Assembly (NCBI GenBank): GCA_040220875.1
Contig: JAVJVX010000009.1
Span: 310,001-374,000, forward strand
Length of the DNA: 64,000 nt
Direction: 5' to 3'
From: Alphaproteobacteria bacterium
GTDB lineage: Bacteria; Pseudomonadota; Alphaproteobacteria; JAVJVX01
Positions 56,101 through 64,000 of this stretch are shown here, piece by piece. Below the pieces are notes generated by a model, which searched no databases, was not told where the DNA came from, and worked only from the letters and a program-made list of their open reading frames with translations. The position numbers were made by a program, and so were the translations under genes. Numbering within the stretch: the first letter of the stretch is position 1; each line of letters opens with the position of its first letter.

Positions 56101-57066
56101 ATGGAATCAGCACCGCACAGGATTGACGTGCATCATCACATCATTCCGAAGAAATACCTCGATGCATTGGGCCAGTCTGGGATCTCGACGTCTGGCGGCA
56201 TCCCGTATCCCGATTGGAGCCCTGAGAAGGCGCTTGGCCTGATGGATCGTAACGGCATACGGTCGGCCCTAACATCGGTTTCCTCGCCTGGCGTCTATTT
56301 CGGCAATGTCGATCTGGCTCGTGAGCTGTCCAGAATTTGTAACGACGTGTCGGCTGAGCTGGTGGCCGGAAATCCTGACCGTTTCGGCGCCTTCGCTCAT
56401 GTCCCGCTCCCCGACATTGATGCGGCGCTAGCGGAAATCGAACGCGCTTTGGATGAACTGAAATTAGACGGTGTCATCCTGCTTGCCAGCATCGGAGACC
56501 ATTTCCTGGGCGATCCCGCCTTCGATGCGGTCTATGAAGAGCTTAACCGACGCAAGGCGGTGGTCTTCGTTCACCCCACCGTTCATCCAACCACCAAGGA
56601 ACTCCGCCACGAAATACCGGCCTTTCTCATGGAGTTTCTGTTTGATACCACTCGCGCCGCTGTAAATTTGATCCATCAGGGCACGATGGAGCGCTATCCC
56701 GACATCAAATTCATTCTGTCACATGCTGGCGGCACACTCCCCTACTTCGCCTGGCGGCTGTCCATGGGCGGGCTTATCGATCCAAGGCTGGAGAAACGCG
56801 TGCCCAAGGGTTTCGCATACTATCTAAACCGCTTTTATTACGACACGGCCATTTCTACTTCTCCCCAGGTGATGGCCGCGCTTATGGCTGTGGTTGAACC
56901 GTCGCACATCCTTTTCGGCAGCGACTGGCCTTACGCGCCAGAGGTAGTGACCGAGAGGTCTGTGGCGGCGCTTAGCGAATTGGAAGCCCTCGATGAGGCA
57001 ATGCTTGCTGGTGTCGAGCACGGCCACGCTGAGGCCCTGTTCCCACGCTTGGCGATTAGAAAATAA
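56101..57066 (+). CDS. Amidohydrolase-related metal enzyme, ACMSD/gamma-resorcylate decarboxylase-like
   Basis: The 321-residue protein fits the amidohydrolase_2 family (PF04909), which includes decarboxylases such as ACMSD and hydrolases. Metal-site residues are in RIDVHHHIIP (HxH), VVFVHPTVHP, FILSHAGGTLP and LFGSDWPYAP (Asp). It follows the RutA-like gene by about 200 bp on the same strand, with a palindromic hairpin GGTTGC-CTA-GCAACC at 56037 in the gap. The ATG at 56101 follows GAGGAGCGC. It may decarboxylate or hydrolyse a ring-opened or aromatic acid intermediate. Confidence 0.85.
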   Translation: MESAPHRIDVHHHIIPKKYLDALGQSGISTSGGIPYPDWSPEKALGLMDRNGIRSALTSVSSPGVYFGNVDLARELSRICNDVSAELVAGNPDRFGAFAHVPLPDIDAALAEIERALDELKLDGVILLASIGDHFLGDPAFDAVYEELNRRKAVVFVHPTVHPTTKELRHEIPAFLMEFLFDTTRAAVNLIHQGTMERYPDIKFILSHAGGTLPYFAWRLSMGGLIDPRLEKRVPKGFAYYLNRFYYDTAISTSPQVMAALMAVVEPSHILFGSDWPYAPEVVTERSVAALSELEALDEAMLAGVEHGHAEALFPRLAIRK

Positions 57067-57330
57067 AGCCTTTTCCGCGTTTACTATTTGAAATCCAGCC
57101 CCGGGCCGATGACTTTGATCGGCGTTGACATGTTGACTTGGTGCCAGGAGCGAACAGGGCCGCCAGCGTCGTTCGATGATCCCGATTTCTCCTTACCCGC
57201 CGCTGTTAACGTGCCAACGTTCTCCGAACTACCAACACTCTTCAAACTAATTGCCGAATCAAATGGGACTTACGGATACGAAACGAACACTTTGCGCTCA
57301 AAAAAAATAGGCGCTTCAGGATTCATTCCA

Positions 57331-58356
57331 CTAAATGCGCATTTCAGCGGGCACGATTTGGCCCTGGTTCACGATCATTTCGTCGTCAAGGTACAGGGTG
57401 CATCCGGACATCGGCATATCCAAGTGACAAGCAGTGTCATTCTCTCCGCCAAACTCGGTGTTTGGACCCGTTGAAAACAGCACATTGCCATAGTAGGCGC
57501 GCCCGTCCATCCCTATACCAGGAAGGTCCGGTCGCCATTCACACGCCTCGTTAAGCCCCCAACCAATATGGGAAATCGCAAAGGCTCGAGGGTCAGAAAA
57601 TTCATCCATATAAGCCCTCAGCCTTTTTGCATCCGACCCACCCTGTATGCTTTGCACTTCGCGGTTACGCACCTCAAACTCAATAGGTGTTTTAACGAAT
57701 TCTTTGAAAGGGTAGACGATGTCCTTAGGCGCCATCACAACCCGACCCCGCACATCACCCGTTGCATAGGTGGCCAAAAAGCCACCAGGCCAGTGATCCC
57801 AACGGCCCGGTGTATCGGTATAACCATATTCAGCCAGTACGCTATGCTCCTCCAGCTCGTAGGTGATATCCGTGCCCATCTCATTGGTGAAGCGAAGAAC
57901 CCGCCCGGTCGAAAGTTTCTTGGCGGCGGCTTCTACGCGCCTTCGCAGTTGACGCGATGGCATGAGTCTCTGAAGGATCTCAACGGGCTCTACACATAGT
58001 AGGACGCGCGTGCCGGACTCCTGTATCTCGAGTTGCTCCTTCGAGAACAACAGGAGAACCAGGTCAACCACCATATCTGCCGCCTTTAATTGCTCCATCG
58101 CCTCTCGGTTGTTTCCTAAATTGTTCTTTCCTATTTGTTTGAGTCGGTCGTTTGTATCCGTGAGTTGGCCTCTCAAATTAACATCAATTGCGCTTGCGCC
58201 CAGATTCCGAATTGCAGAGAGAAATGCTTCCGCATAATTGCGCAAATTCTCCCCTTCCGATAGAACAGCAACAGTTTCGTCAGGCGTCACGCGGCAGAGC
58301 TCCAGTTCCTTGCGGAAAAGGCTCACGAGATCAATGTCTGATTTTCTTGCATCCAT
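57331..58356 (-). CDS. NicX-like extradiol ring-cleaving dioxygenase, second copy
   Basis: This 341-residue paralogue of the protein at 45350 keeps the same blocks: EYGYTDTPGRWDHWPGGF, SHIGWGLNEACEW, GMDGRAYYGNVLFSTGPNTE, and NDTACHLDMPMSGCTLYLDD. The predicted H-H-D iron site is intact (first His near residue 263). The frame begins at 58389, but the ATG at 58356 follows GGGAGATATAAA and is preferred. Its upstream neighbour, the hydrolase, is a pseudogene. The stop of that ancestral hydrolase gene lay one base before this ATG, so the two genes were translationally coupled. Confidence 0.85.
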   Translation of the reverse strand: MDARKSDIDLVSLFRKELELCRVTPDETVAVLSEGENLRNYAEAFLSAIRNLGASAIDVNLRGQLTDTNDRLKQIGKNNLGNNREAMEQLKAADMVVDLVLLLFSKEQLEIQESGTRVLLCVEPVEILQRLMPSRQLRRRVEAAAKKLSTGRVLRFTNEMGTDITYELEEHSVLAEYGYTDTPGRWDHWPGGFLATYATGDVRGRVVMAPKDIVYPFKEFVKTPIEFEVRNREVQSIQGGSDAKRLRAYMDEFSDPRAFAISHIGWGLNEACEWRPDLPGIGMDGRAYYGNVLFSTGPNTEFGGENDTACHLDMPMSGCTLYLDDEMIVNQGQIVPAEMRI

Positions 58357-58357
58357 T

Positions 58358-59169
58358 TTATATCTCCCGGGGAAGCTTGGTTTCTTCATTTAAAAGAGCC
58401 GCAACAACCTGATTAGGGGCCACAGGGTGTTCCACATAGCCAAGGTGGCCTACGTTGGACAGAGCCGGACGGGGGCGATGTTTGGCAGCAGACAAGCGAG
58501 CTCTTTACCTTCAAATGGGGGAATAACCTTTTCGTATTGCCCCGTAAGCACAAGAGAGTGCCGTGCAACCGACTTCAAGGGGTCTGTCACGTCGAAATTG
58601 CTGAGGCCTTCAAGAAGAATCCGTCGGTAGATCATTGGATCATTGCGAACAATCATGTCAGCGATGCGTCCTATCAGTATCGGATCAGCGTCAGGCGAGA
58701 GTGTCTGTCTGGCGACTATCGCCGAAAAGGTGTCCATGACCGTTTCCGTCAGTTCCCTTAGACGTTTTTTCATAATGTCAGCCGGGATCGATATCTTTGG
58801 TCCCGTGTGACCCAGGATCAACCGGCCCCAGGGCGCCGGCGCACGCTGCGCGACAGTGAACCCGCCCCTAGACGTGCCGAGAAAATCAACTTTCTCGGCA
58901 TCGAGATCTTTGGCGAGCGCGATGATGTCATCAGTAAATCTACGGATCCTGCAGACATCCTCGTAGGTAAGCTTCTCCGAACGCCCGAAACCACGAAGAT
59001 CGACGCCGGTGACCCTCCTGAAGCAGGCGAAGGCACCCACTTTCCGGTCCTAAAGGTCGGCTGAAGCACCCGAGCCATGCACGAGGATGAGGGGTTTGCC
59101 CTTCCGCCATTCTCGTACGTTCAGCTTTGTCCCCCCCAAACTTCCTTCAGCAAGGGCTCTTTTCCTCAT
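58358..59169 (-). pseudogene. Decayed NicD-like alpha/beta hydrolase
   Basis: Paralogue of the intact hydrolase at 46456. Reading from the ATG at 59169, residues 17-39 (LNVREWRKGKPLILVHGSGA, SADL) align with LNVRQWGSGEPLVLVHGIGAGSDLW. At codon 40 a TAG (59052-59050) replaces the Trp of the paralogue. After it the frame continues with VDLRGFGRSE and the nucleophile elbow GTSRGG. Near 58459 a frameshift removes the catalytic His: the homologous NVGHLGYVEHPVAPNQ occurs in another frame, which ends at TAA 58360-58358. Both lesions would abolish activity unless the assembly has errors. Confidence 0.85.
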
Positions 59170-59291
59170 CCTGTATCATCACCTAGGAAAAGCGCCCCTC
59201 GCTTGTATGACGACGGAGGATCAAGGCCTGGCTTCCAGGCAGCCAACGACCGGGGGAAAACATCGGTCCAGTTGCCTCTTCTGCCGAACAA

Positions 59292-60602
59292 TCAGCGAAG
59301 GTTCCCGCCCGATTCCAGTGCCCCGATACTAACCTCGTCGTTCTCCACCGGCACGCTCATCACCCAAGAATCATGTGCCGCAAAGAAGGTTGCATGGTTT
59401 CTTTGAAAATCTACCGTGATTCCGGTCCAGGTCAGCAGCGCGGACCCTTCGGGATCGTCTGCCACCGGATACTCACCGGTCGAGTAATGCTGAAACTGCC
59501 AAAGCTCACCCTTTTTGTCATATCCTTCCATGAAATAGGGGCGCCACGCTTCAGCATCTACGTACCAAACCTTCTTCGAATACGGATGTTCCTTTGGCGG
59601 AATTGCCTCGACAACGTAGACGTCGCGAGGCTCCCACGTCTCGATCGGGTTCCAGTATGGCGGATTGCTTACATCAACACGCGGAAACATGTTTACATAG
59701 TTGTCAGCGTCCTCGATCCACGCTGGCGCTGTCCCATGTGCCATCGCCAGAACGGTGCGCCTGCCTAGCATTTTGTACTTCGGGTACCAGGTCGGGTAAG
59801 CGTTGAATGTTTCAATATTATCTTGCAGGACGTCCGTACCACCAATCACATCAAACCAGGCACCTCCCGACAGGCGCCGAACGCGTCGTACTGTTCGAAT
59901 ATAGGCCCATATATCGTTCAGCCGACCTGTATCGTAGCGAATCGTTAGGGTCCCAAGCCCCTTGATATCATGAGGCGAGAAAGCAACCAGCAAGGTCTTA
60001 TCAAAGACCTCTCCATCACCCAAGGTAGGTCCTTGGTTGCCTAGGACCCCCTTATAGTATTTTCGGATATAGCCCCACCTCTGGACCCGTTCGATCCCTG
60101 TATCGCCATCCACCAGACCAAAGACAAACTTGTAAAGGGCCTGAGTGTCTCCTCGCGGAACGCCATAGGTATAATTCCACGCGACCTTGATCCCCGCAAA
60201 AGGATCGTTCAGATCGATATCTGGGAACGGGACCCCAGCCTTCCAGCCAGATACTGTGCGGGTGGCCTCGTTGAACTCGACCCGGCCGCGGTTCTTCTGC
60301 GTCCATTCTCGGATCCTGTAATCCACTGCGAGGGGTGTGGGATCGGCAAGCGTGATATTCAGATCCTTCTCTCGAATCTGCCAAGCAATCTTTTCAGGGA
60401 TCATCTCGCCAATTTTATGTCCGTGAAAGGTGCCCTGGACGGCGCAATCAAGGTTTTCATTGCTAATAACACCACCGGCCTCCCAATCCCTGCCGTCGCA
60501 CTGTTGCGCCTCAGCTTCGAAAGATTGTCCGGCAAGAGAAGCCGCGCATAGCAGCGCTGCTCCTCTCATAGCTCTCTGTAGAGAAAGGCGCACTCGATTC
60601 AT
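59292..60602 (-). CDS. DUF1329 family exported protein, third copy
   Basis: The 436-residue protein starts MNRVRLSLQRAMRGAALLCA with a signal peptide ending near SFEAEA. It shows GVPFPDIDL, TIRYDTGRLNDIWAYIRT, RRVRRLSGGAW, WEPRDVYVVEAIPP and PYSKKVWYVDAE, as in the copies at 22601 and 51266. The ATG at 60602 follows GGGAGTGG and is preferred over a GTG at 60611. It lies between the pseudogene cluster (120 bp downstream) and the Rieske gene at 60701 (98 bp upstream), all on the minus strand. Function is not established. Confidence 0.85.
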   Translation of the reverse strand: MNRVRLSLQRAMRGAALLCAASLAGQSFEAEAQQCDGRDWEAGGVISNENLDCAVQGTFHGHKIGEMIPEKIAWQIREKDLNITLADPTPLAVDYRIREWTQKNRGRVEFNEATRTVSGWKAGVPFPDIDLNDPFAGIKVAWNYTYGVPRGDTQALYKFVFGLVDGDTGIERVQRWGYIRKYYKGVLGNQGPTLGDGEVFDKTLLVAFSPHDIKGLGTLTIRYDTGRLNDIWAYIRTVRRVRRLSGGAWFDVIGGTDVLQDNIETFNAYPTWYPKYKMLGRRTVLAMAHGTAPAWIEDADNYVNMFPRVDVSNPPYWNPIETWEPRDVYVVEAIPPKEHPYSKKVWYVDAEAWRPYFMEGYDKKGELWQFQHYSTGEYPVADDPEGSALLTWTGITVDFQRNHATFFAAHDSWVMSVPVENDEVSIGALESGGNLR

Positions 60603-60700
60603 TGTTTCCACTCCCTTACCCTAGAATTAAGGCCCCACCTCTTTGCGAGACTCGCCTATACCTTTGAGACAGGCCCCCTCCTACGGTCAGTTAAATTTCT

Positions 60701-61855
60701 CTATTTCTCCGTGCCGAAAATACGGTCGATATAAACGTTTATCCGGTTATGGATTGCCGCTTCCAGTCCAACCATCGGCCCCGGTTTATAGGCACGCGAC
60801 TTGAAGCCTCGCTGGAGTGATTCAATCATTTCCTTGTCTTCGTCGCCTACCAGCCGAATAAAGTCCCGGTAGATCTGGGCCCGCTCATCGAATGCTGGCA
60901 TGTCGAAATATTCTTTAGGGAAAAGCGTATAGATCGTGATGACACACCGGTCCGGGCCCAACGGATAAACTATCCAAGGCTGCAGTACATCAAAACGTCC
61001 AAAAAGGTTCATGTTAGGCGGCACGAGGAACGTACACGCAAACATCGGGTCCTTGTCTTTAAGCCAAGGAATGGGACCAAAGAGAGAGACCCCTTCCGGC
61101 GCCATCGTCAGGCTTTGGTAGAAGGCATGGTAGCCCCGCCTTGTCAGATTGAATTTGAAGTTATCAACAGGAAAATTCTTACCAAACGATGTCGAATGGA
61201 TAACGCCAACATGGTAGATATCCATCAGATTTTCTGTGACCAGCTTCCAGTTGCAGTTTATCTCAGTGACGAACTTATCGGCCATTCGGGTATCCTCATG
61301 GCGCAAGAAGTCCGCTTCCTTCCTTATGTCATCCACGTCCAGATACTCGCCGAGGGGCGGGGCAGCGGAATCGAAATTAATGAAAACGAACCCGCCCCAG
61401 GTATCAATTTTGAGTTGCGGCAGACGGCAATTAGCAAAGTCAAAGTCTTCTACGCCTTTACGGTGAGGAGCGCCGGCAAGCCTGCCTTCAAGGTCATAAA
61501 GCCAACCATGATAGGGGCAGCTGAACTCCTTGACGGTGCCTTCGCCCCGGATCACTTCTACGCCACGATGAGCGCAGACGTTTGAGAAGGCATTGAGGGC
61601 TCCATCCTCTCCGCGGCAGATGATTACGGGTTCCGTGGCGATCCGAAGTGCCTGGTAGTCGCCGGGATTCTGGAATTCCTCCACGCGAGCAACGCACAGC
61701 CAATCTTTCATGAAAATTTGATCAACTTCGCGTTCATAGATTTCGGGCGACGTGTAGACATAGCCCGGTAGATGCCGCGCTTTCAGGATATCCCGGCGAG
61801 TCTCGGAAAAATCTGGGCGTGCCGGTAAGTCTTCTACTTGTGACATTGCACTCAT
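60701..61855 (-). CDS. Rieske non-heme iron oxygenase, alpha subunit
   Basis: The 384-residue oxygenase has CAHRG ... CPYHGW and ENLMDIYHVGVIH (bridging Asp, two His). It is the closest relative on this window of the oxygenase at 43075, and resembles that at 21217. It has no beta subunit or reductase. The ATG at 61855 follows GGAGGAAAAGAAAACC. It precedes a DUF1329 gene as the oxygenase at 21217 does, so the pairing Rieske-DUF1329 recurs. A GC-rich dyad lies about 200 bp upstream. Substrate unknown. Confidence 0.9.
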   Translation of the reverse strand: MSAMSQVEDLPARPDFSETRRDILKARHLPGYVYTSPEIYEREVDQIFMKDWLCVARVEEFQNPGDYQALRIATEPVIICRGEDGALNAFSNVCAHRGVEVIRGEGTVKEFSCPYHGWLYDLEGRLAGAPHRKGVEDFDFANCRLPQLKIDTWGGFVFINFDSAAPPLGEYLDVDDIRKEADFLRHEDTRMADKFVTEINCNWKLVTENLMDIYHVGVIHSTSFGKNFPVDNFKFNLTRRGYHAFYQSLTMAPEGVSLFGPIPWLKDKDPMFACTFLVPPNMNLFGRFDVLQPWIVYPLGPDRCVITIYTLFPKEYFDMPAFDERAQIYRDFIRLVGDEDKEMIESLQRGFKSRAYKPGPMVGLEAAIHNRINVYIDRIFGTEK

Positions 61856-62056
61856 GGTTTTCTTTTCCTCCGCGGCCTTAGGAACCGCCAGCTTTCAAAT
61901 CAGGTGGCGGCTTGCCAGTGGCTGTCCGGCCCCGCCAGGCCAGTGACGTCCGCGCCGAGCAGATGGAGACGTCCGGCTAAGACGGGCTGGCCCCAAGGTC
62001 TCTTATCTGGTTTCGACCTCGTAGCCGACAGCATGGAGGCGGTGCGCCCGCGGTTC

Positions 62057-62074
62057 CCCCTCCCTAAGGAGGGG
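62057..62074. promoter_or_regulatory. Inverted repeat CCCCTCC-CTAA-GGAGGGG
   Basis: Perfect 7-bp arms with a four-base loop in the 284-bp gap between the LAL regulator end and the Rieske gene, 202 bp upstream of the Rieske ATG. No T-run follows in either direction, so it is not a clear terminator; a binding site is possible. I see nothing else in this gap. Confidence 0.4.
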
Positions 62075-62139
62075 ATAGAGGGGCGAAGCCGGACTAAAAA
62101 TCCCTAAAAAATATGGGGAATTGAGGCCGTCGCTGACGC

Positions 62140-64000
62140 CTACCGCACAAGCGCAAGCTTACGGGAAAGGATGATAGCCTGCATCCGGGAGTGAACGCCA
62201 AGCTTGGAAAACACGTTCTGAAAATGCCATTTCACAGTGGTATTTCGAATGCCAAGCTCTCGGGCAATTTCGCTGGTGGTCAAGCCTGCAGCCGCCAGGT
62301 CGAGTACTTTCCGCTCCGTCCCTGTCAGGCTGATCTCGTTGTCCCCGAATTGACGCCATGCCAGACTTCGCTGGCAATCGGTTTCCAGGGGAACTGACCG
62401 ACCAGTTACCTCGAGGAAACGATCGAGAAAGTGGTTGGAGGGTTTGAGTGGCAGCGCCGGATGAGGTTCGCTCCGCCCGCGACGAAGTCCCTCAACCAAC
62501 TCCGCTAAGTCCTGCCCCTCATCGACCAGAGTGGTTAGGTAGGCCCGCTCTTCGGCGTTGGCCAGCACTTCACGAAGGACCTTGTGGGCTGCGGGCGGCC
62601 CTTTTGTCTTTAAAGTTGCATCGGCCAGAAGGATGTTAAGGCGAAGCTCAATACCATCCAGCCCGCTCCCCCTTACTTCAGTTAGGAGTGTCCGAATCCA
62701 GCGAGCTGCCCGATCACTAGAGCCGGCAGCCAAGAGATATCGCACGAAACACAGATAAAGGGGCCAGTCTCTATAGCAACAGTTAAAGCCGGGAGGTGGG
62801 CTGATTGCTCCCAAGGGAGCCTCGAGCCCCTCGAGTAATTTAAAAGACTCCTGGATATCACCCACACGAATTAGAGCATTCGCCTTTACAATACGCACGT
62901 CAATGTTCTGCACACTAAACGGCAAAAGGGACCGGCACTCCCGCGAAAGGCTCTCTGCCTCCTCAATGGTACTCAAGGCCCTGTCATATCTGTTTTCTCT
63001 GAGATCGAAAGCCACGTTGCACAGCTTGATAAGAATTTTCCAGTCCGCACGAAGGGATTGCGCGTTGAGCCGCTCTGCCAGGCGTAAATGTGCACGGCCT
63101 TCTGAGAGGTTACTTTGCTCCAGTTCGTATTGGGCCAATAAGATATGCACGGGCTCGAGTGCCGGCGTATCGCTCTCTTCCAACCGAGCGGCTGTCTTTT
63201 CCGCCTCCTCGCATAGGCGTAGAATGTCTTTCAGACGACCCTGATCTCTTAAAATGTGTCCTTGAAGGTAAGTAACCGTACTGAAGCTGTTTATGGAACG
63301 GTCTTCAAGGAACTGCCGCTTTGCTTTTTCAAGGGCACCGGTTGCCTTGAGGATCTCGTCACGACGCAAATAAATCAGAGCTTGGCCATAGGAGGCCATC
63401 CCGGCCGAGAAGGTGAGCTTCGATCGGCGACGCCCCTCAATTTCCCGTGCCTTCTTGATGTCTGCCCAGTGGGCGTCAACCGAAAGCTGAAGGATCAGAC
63501 GCAATGACTCCATTTCATCTTCAAGGGCATTGATCTGATCAAAATCATATTGTCCCTCATTTTTGTTTTTGTGCATCTCCGCTATGAGGCTTTCCGCCTT
63601 GTCCGCGACGCAACGGGCCTTCTCAATCTCTCCCACCAATAGATGAGCCCAGGCTCGTAGATAAACGACGTTGGCATAACGGTCCCGGAGGTCAGGGGGA
63701 AGCTCTTCGACAAAGTCGATAAAGAGCTCCTGATGTCCTTCATGCAAAAGCTGACGGCCACATTTGTCGACTAACACAGCCGCTCGATCAAAGTATTTGG
63801 CTCGGAGAGCGTGACGAGCGGCTTCAGTCGTCCGGTCATGATCTTCGAACCAGCGGCTCGCACGCAGGTGAAGAAGCTTTCTCCGGTCGGGCATCAAGCG
63901 GGCAAGCCTGCGCTCGAGAAAATCCAGAAAAACGGCATGAAACCGGAACCACTCATTTTCGGCATCAACGAAAAATAGGAACAAGTTCTTGTCATATATC
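62140..64000 (-). CDS. MalT-like (LAL) LuxR-family regulator, third copy (5' end beyond window)
   Basis: The visible 620 residues are the C-terminal two-thirds of a LAL regulator: a TPR-like helical array (NLFLFFVDAENEWFRFHAVF onward) and a LuxR helix-turn-helix at the end (LTGTERKVLDLAAAGLTTSE, NTTVKWHFQNVFSKLGVHSR). The frame is open to base 64000, so the ATPase domain lies to the right. It reads toward the Rieske-DUF1329-NicX2 genes on the same strand and is the probable regulator of that set. The Met at 63984 is only an internal residue. Confidence 0.88.
   Translation of the reverse strand, partial: IYDKNLFLFFVDAENEWFRFHAVFLDFLERRLARLMPDRRKLLHLRASRWFEDHDRTTEAARHALRAKYFDRAAVLVDKCGRQLLHEGHQELFIDFVEELPPDLRDRYANVVYLRAWAHLLVGEIEKARCVADKAESLIAEMHKNKNEGQYDFDQINALEDEMESLRLILQLSVDAHWADIKKAREIEGRRRSKLTFSAGMASYGQALIYLRRDEILKATGALEKAKRQFLEDRSINSFSTVTYLQGHILRDQGRLKDILRLCEEAEKTAARLEESDTPALEPVHILLAQYELEQSNLSEGRAHLRLAERLNAQSLRADWKILIKLCNVAFDLRENRYDRALSTIEEAESLSRECRSLLPFSVQNIDVRIVKANALIRVGDIQESFKLLEGLEAPLGAISPPPGFNCCYRDWPLYLCFVRYLLAAGSSDRAARWIRTLLTEVRGSGLDGIELRLNILLADATLKTKGPPAAHKVLREVLANAEERAYLTTLVDEGQDLAELVEGLRRGRSEPHPALPLKPSNHFLDRFLEVTGRSVPLETDCQRSLAWRQFGDNEISLTGTERKVLDLAAAGLTTSEIARELGIRNTTVKWHFQNVFSKLGVHSRMQAIILSRKLALVR

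Noticed and set aside
1-64000. CRISPR arrays, rRNA, tRNA, phage or conjugation genes
   Set aside because: None could be recognised on either strand; no regular spaced repeats, cloverleaf with CCA-type acceptor, integrase or transposase motif was seen.

Overview
The window reads as a chromosomal segment of a Gram-negative bacterium, probably Pseudomonadota and perhaps an alphaproteobacterium. The evidence is lipoprotein and Sec signal peptides, a LysR regulator, a fused trehalose synthase-maltokinase beside GlgE, and a hibernation factor fused to a cold-shock domain. The lineage is an inference. I see no rRNA, tRNA, CRISPR array, integrase or intact insertion sequence.

Region 1 (1-17 kb) is housekeeping-like. 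A tightly overlapping minus-strand operon glgE - treS/mak - glgB (glgB loses its last few codons at the left edge) encodes the GlgE route from trehalose to branched alpha-glucan. Divergent otsA makes trehalose 6-phosphate. Then come an HPF/cold-shock fusion, a GYD-domain protein, a three-domain acyl-activating enzyme/ACP/acyltransferase, a DUF2459 lipoprotein and the first of three MalT-like (LAL) LuxR regulators.

Region 2 (17-39.9 kb, GC-rich) is a catabolic block for nitrogen-containing organic compounds. A coupled operon carries a Rieske oxygenase, a type III glutamine-synthetase-like ligase, a DUF1116 (YlbE/AllG-like) protein and a second Rieske oxygenase, followed by a secreted DUF1329 protein. 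An opposing operon carries a Rieske alpha/beta dioxygenase, an arylamine N-acetyltransferase and an amidase. Further along are a LysR regulator, a Rieske oxygenase with a small helical partner, a luciferase-like monooxygenase, a second LAL regulator, a PhyH dioxygenase, two DUF1989 proteins and a metal-dependent amidohydrolase. A CACCC-N8-GGGTG dyad occurs three times in its intergenic gaps.

Region 3 (about 40-64 kb) is visibly more AT-rich and looks like a separately acquired block of the same kind. It holds a Rieske alpha/beta pair, three more Rieske alpha genes, an SDR, two NicX-like ring-cleaving dioxygenases, an intact NicD-like hydrolase and a decayed copy of it, a second small Rieske-partner protein, an FAD oxidase, two DUF1329 proteins, a methyltransferase, a RutA-like flavin monooxygenase, an ACMSD-type amidohydrolase and the third LAL regulator (cut by the right edge). 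Six copies of a 14-bp palindrome (CTTYGRTATCKAAG) lie just upstream of genes here and form a candidate regulon operator.

Together the two blocks encode eight Rieske oxygenase alpha subunits but no visible ferredoxin or reductase. The NicX/NicD pair, RutA-like enzyme, glutamyl-ligase-like enzyme, amidase and DUF1989 proteins point to stepwise oxidation and opening of N-heterocyclic or amine compounds. The actual substrates cannot be read from the sequence. The strongest candidates for something undescribed are the small Rieske-partner family, the two operator motifs and the glutamyl-ligase/DUF1116/Rieske operon.
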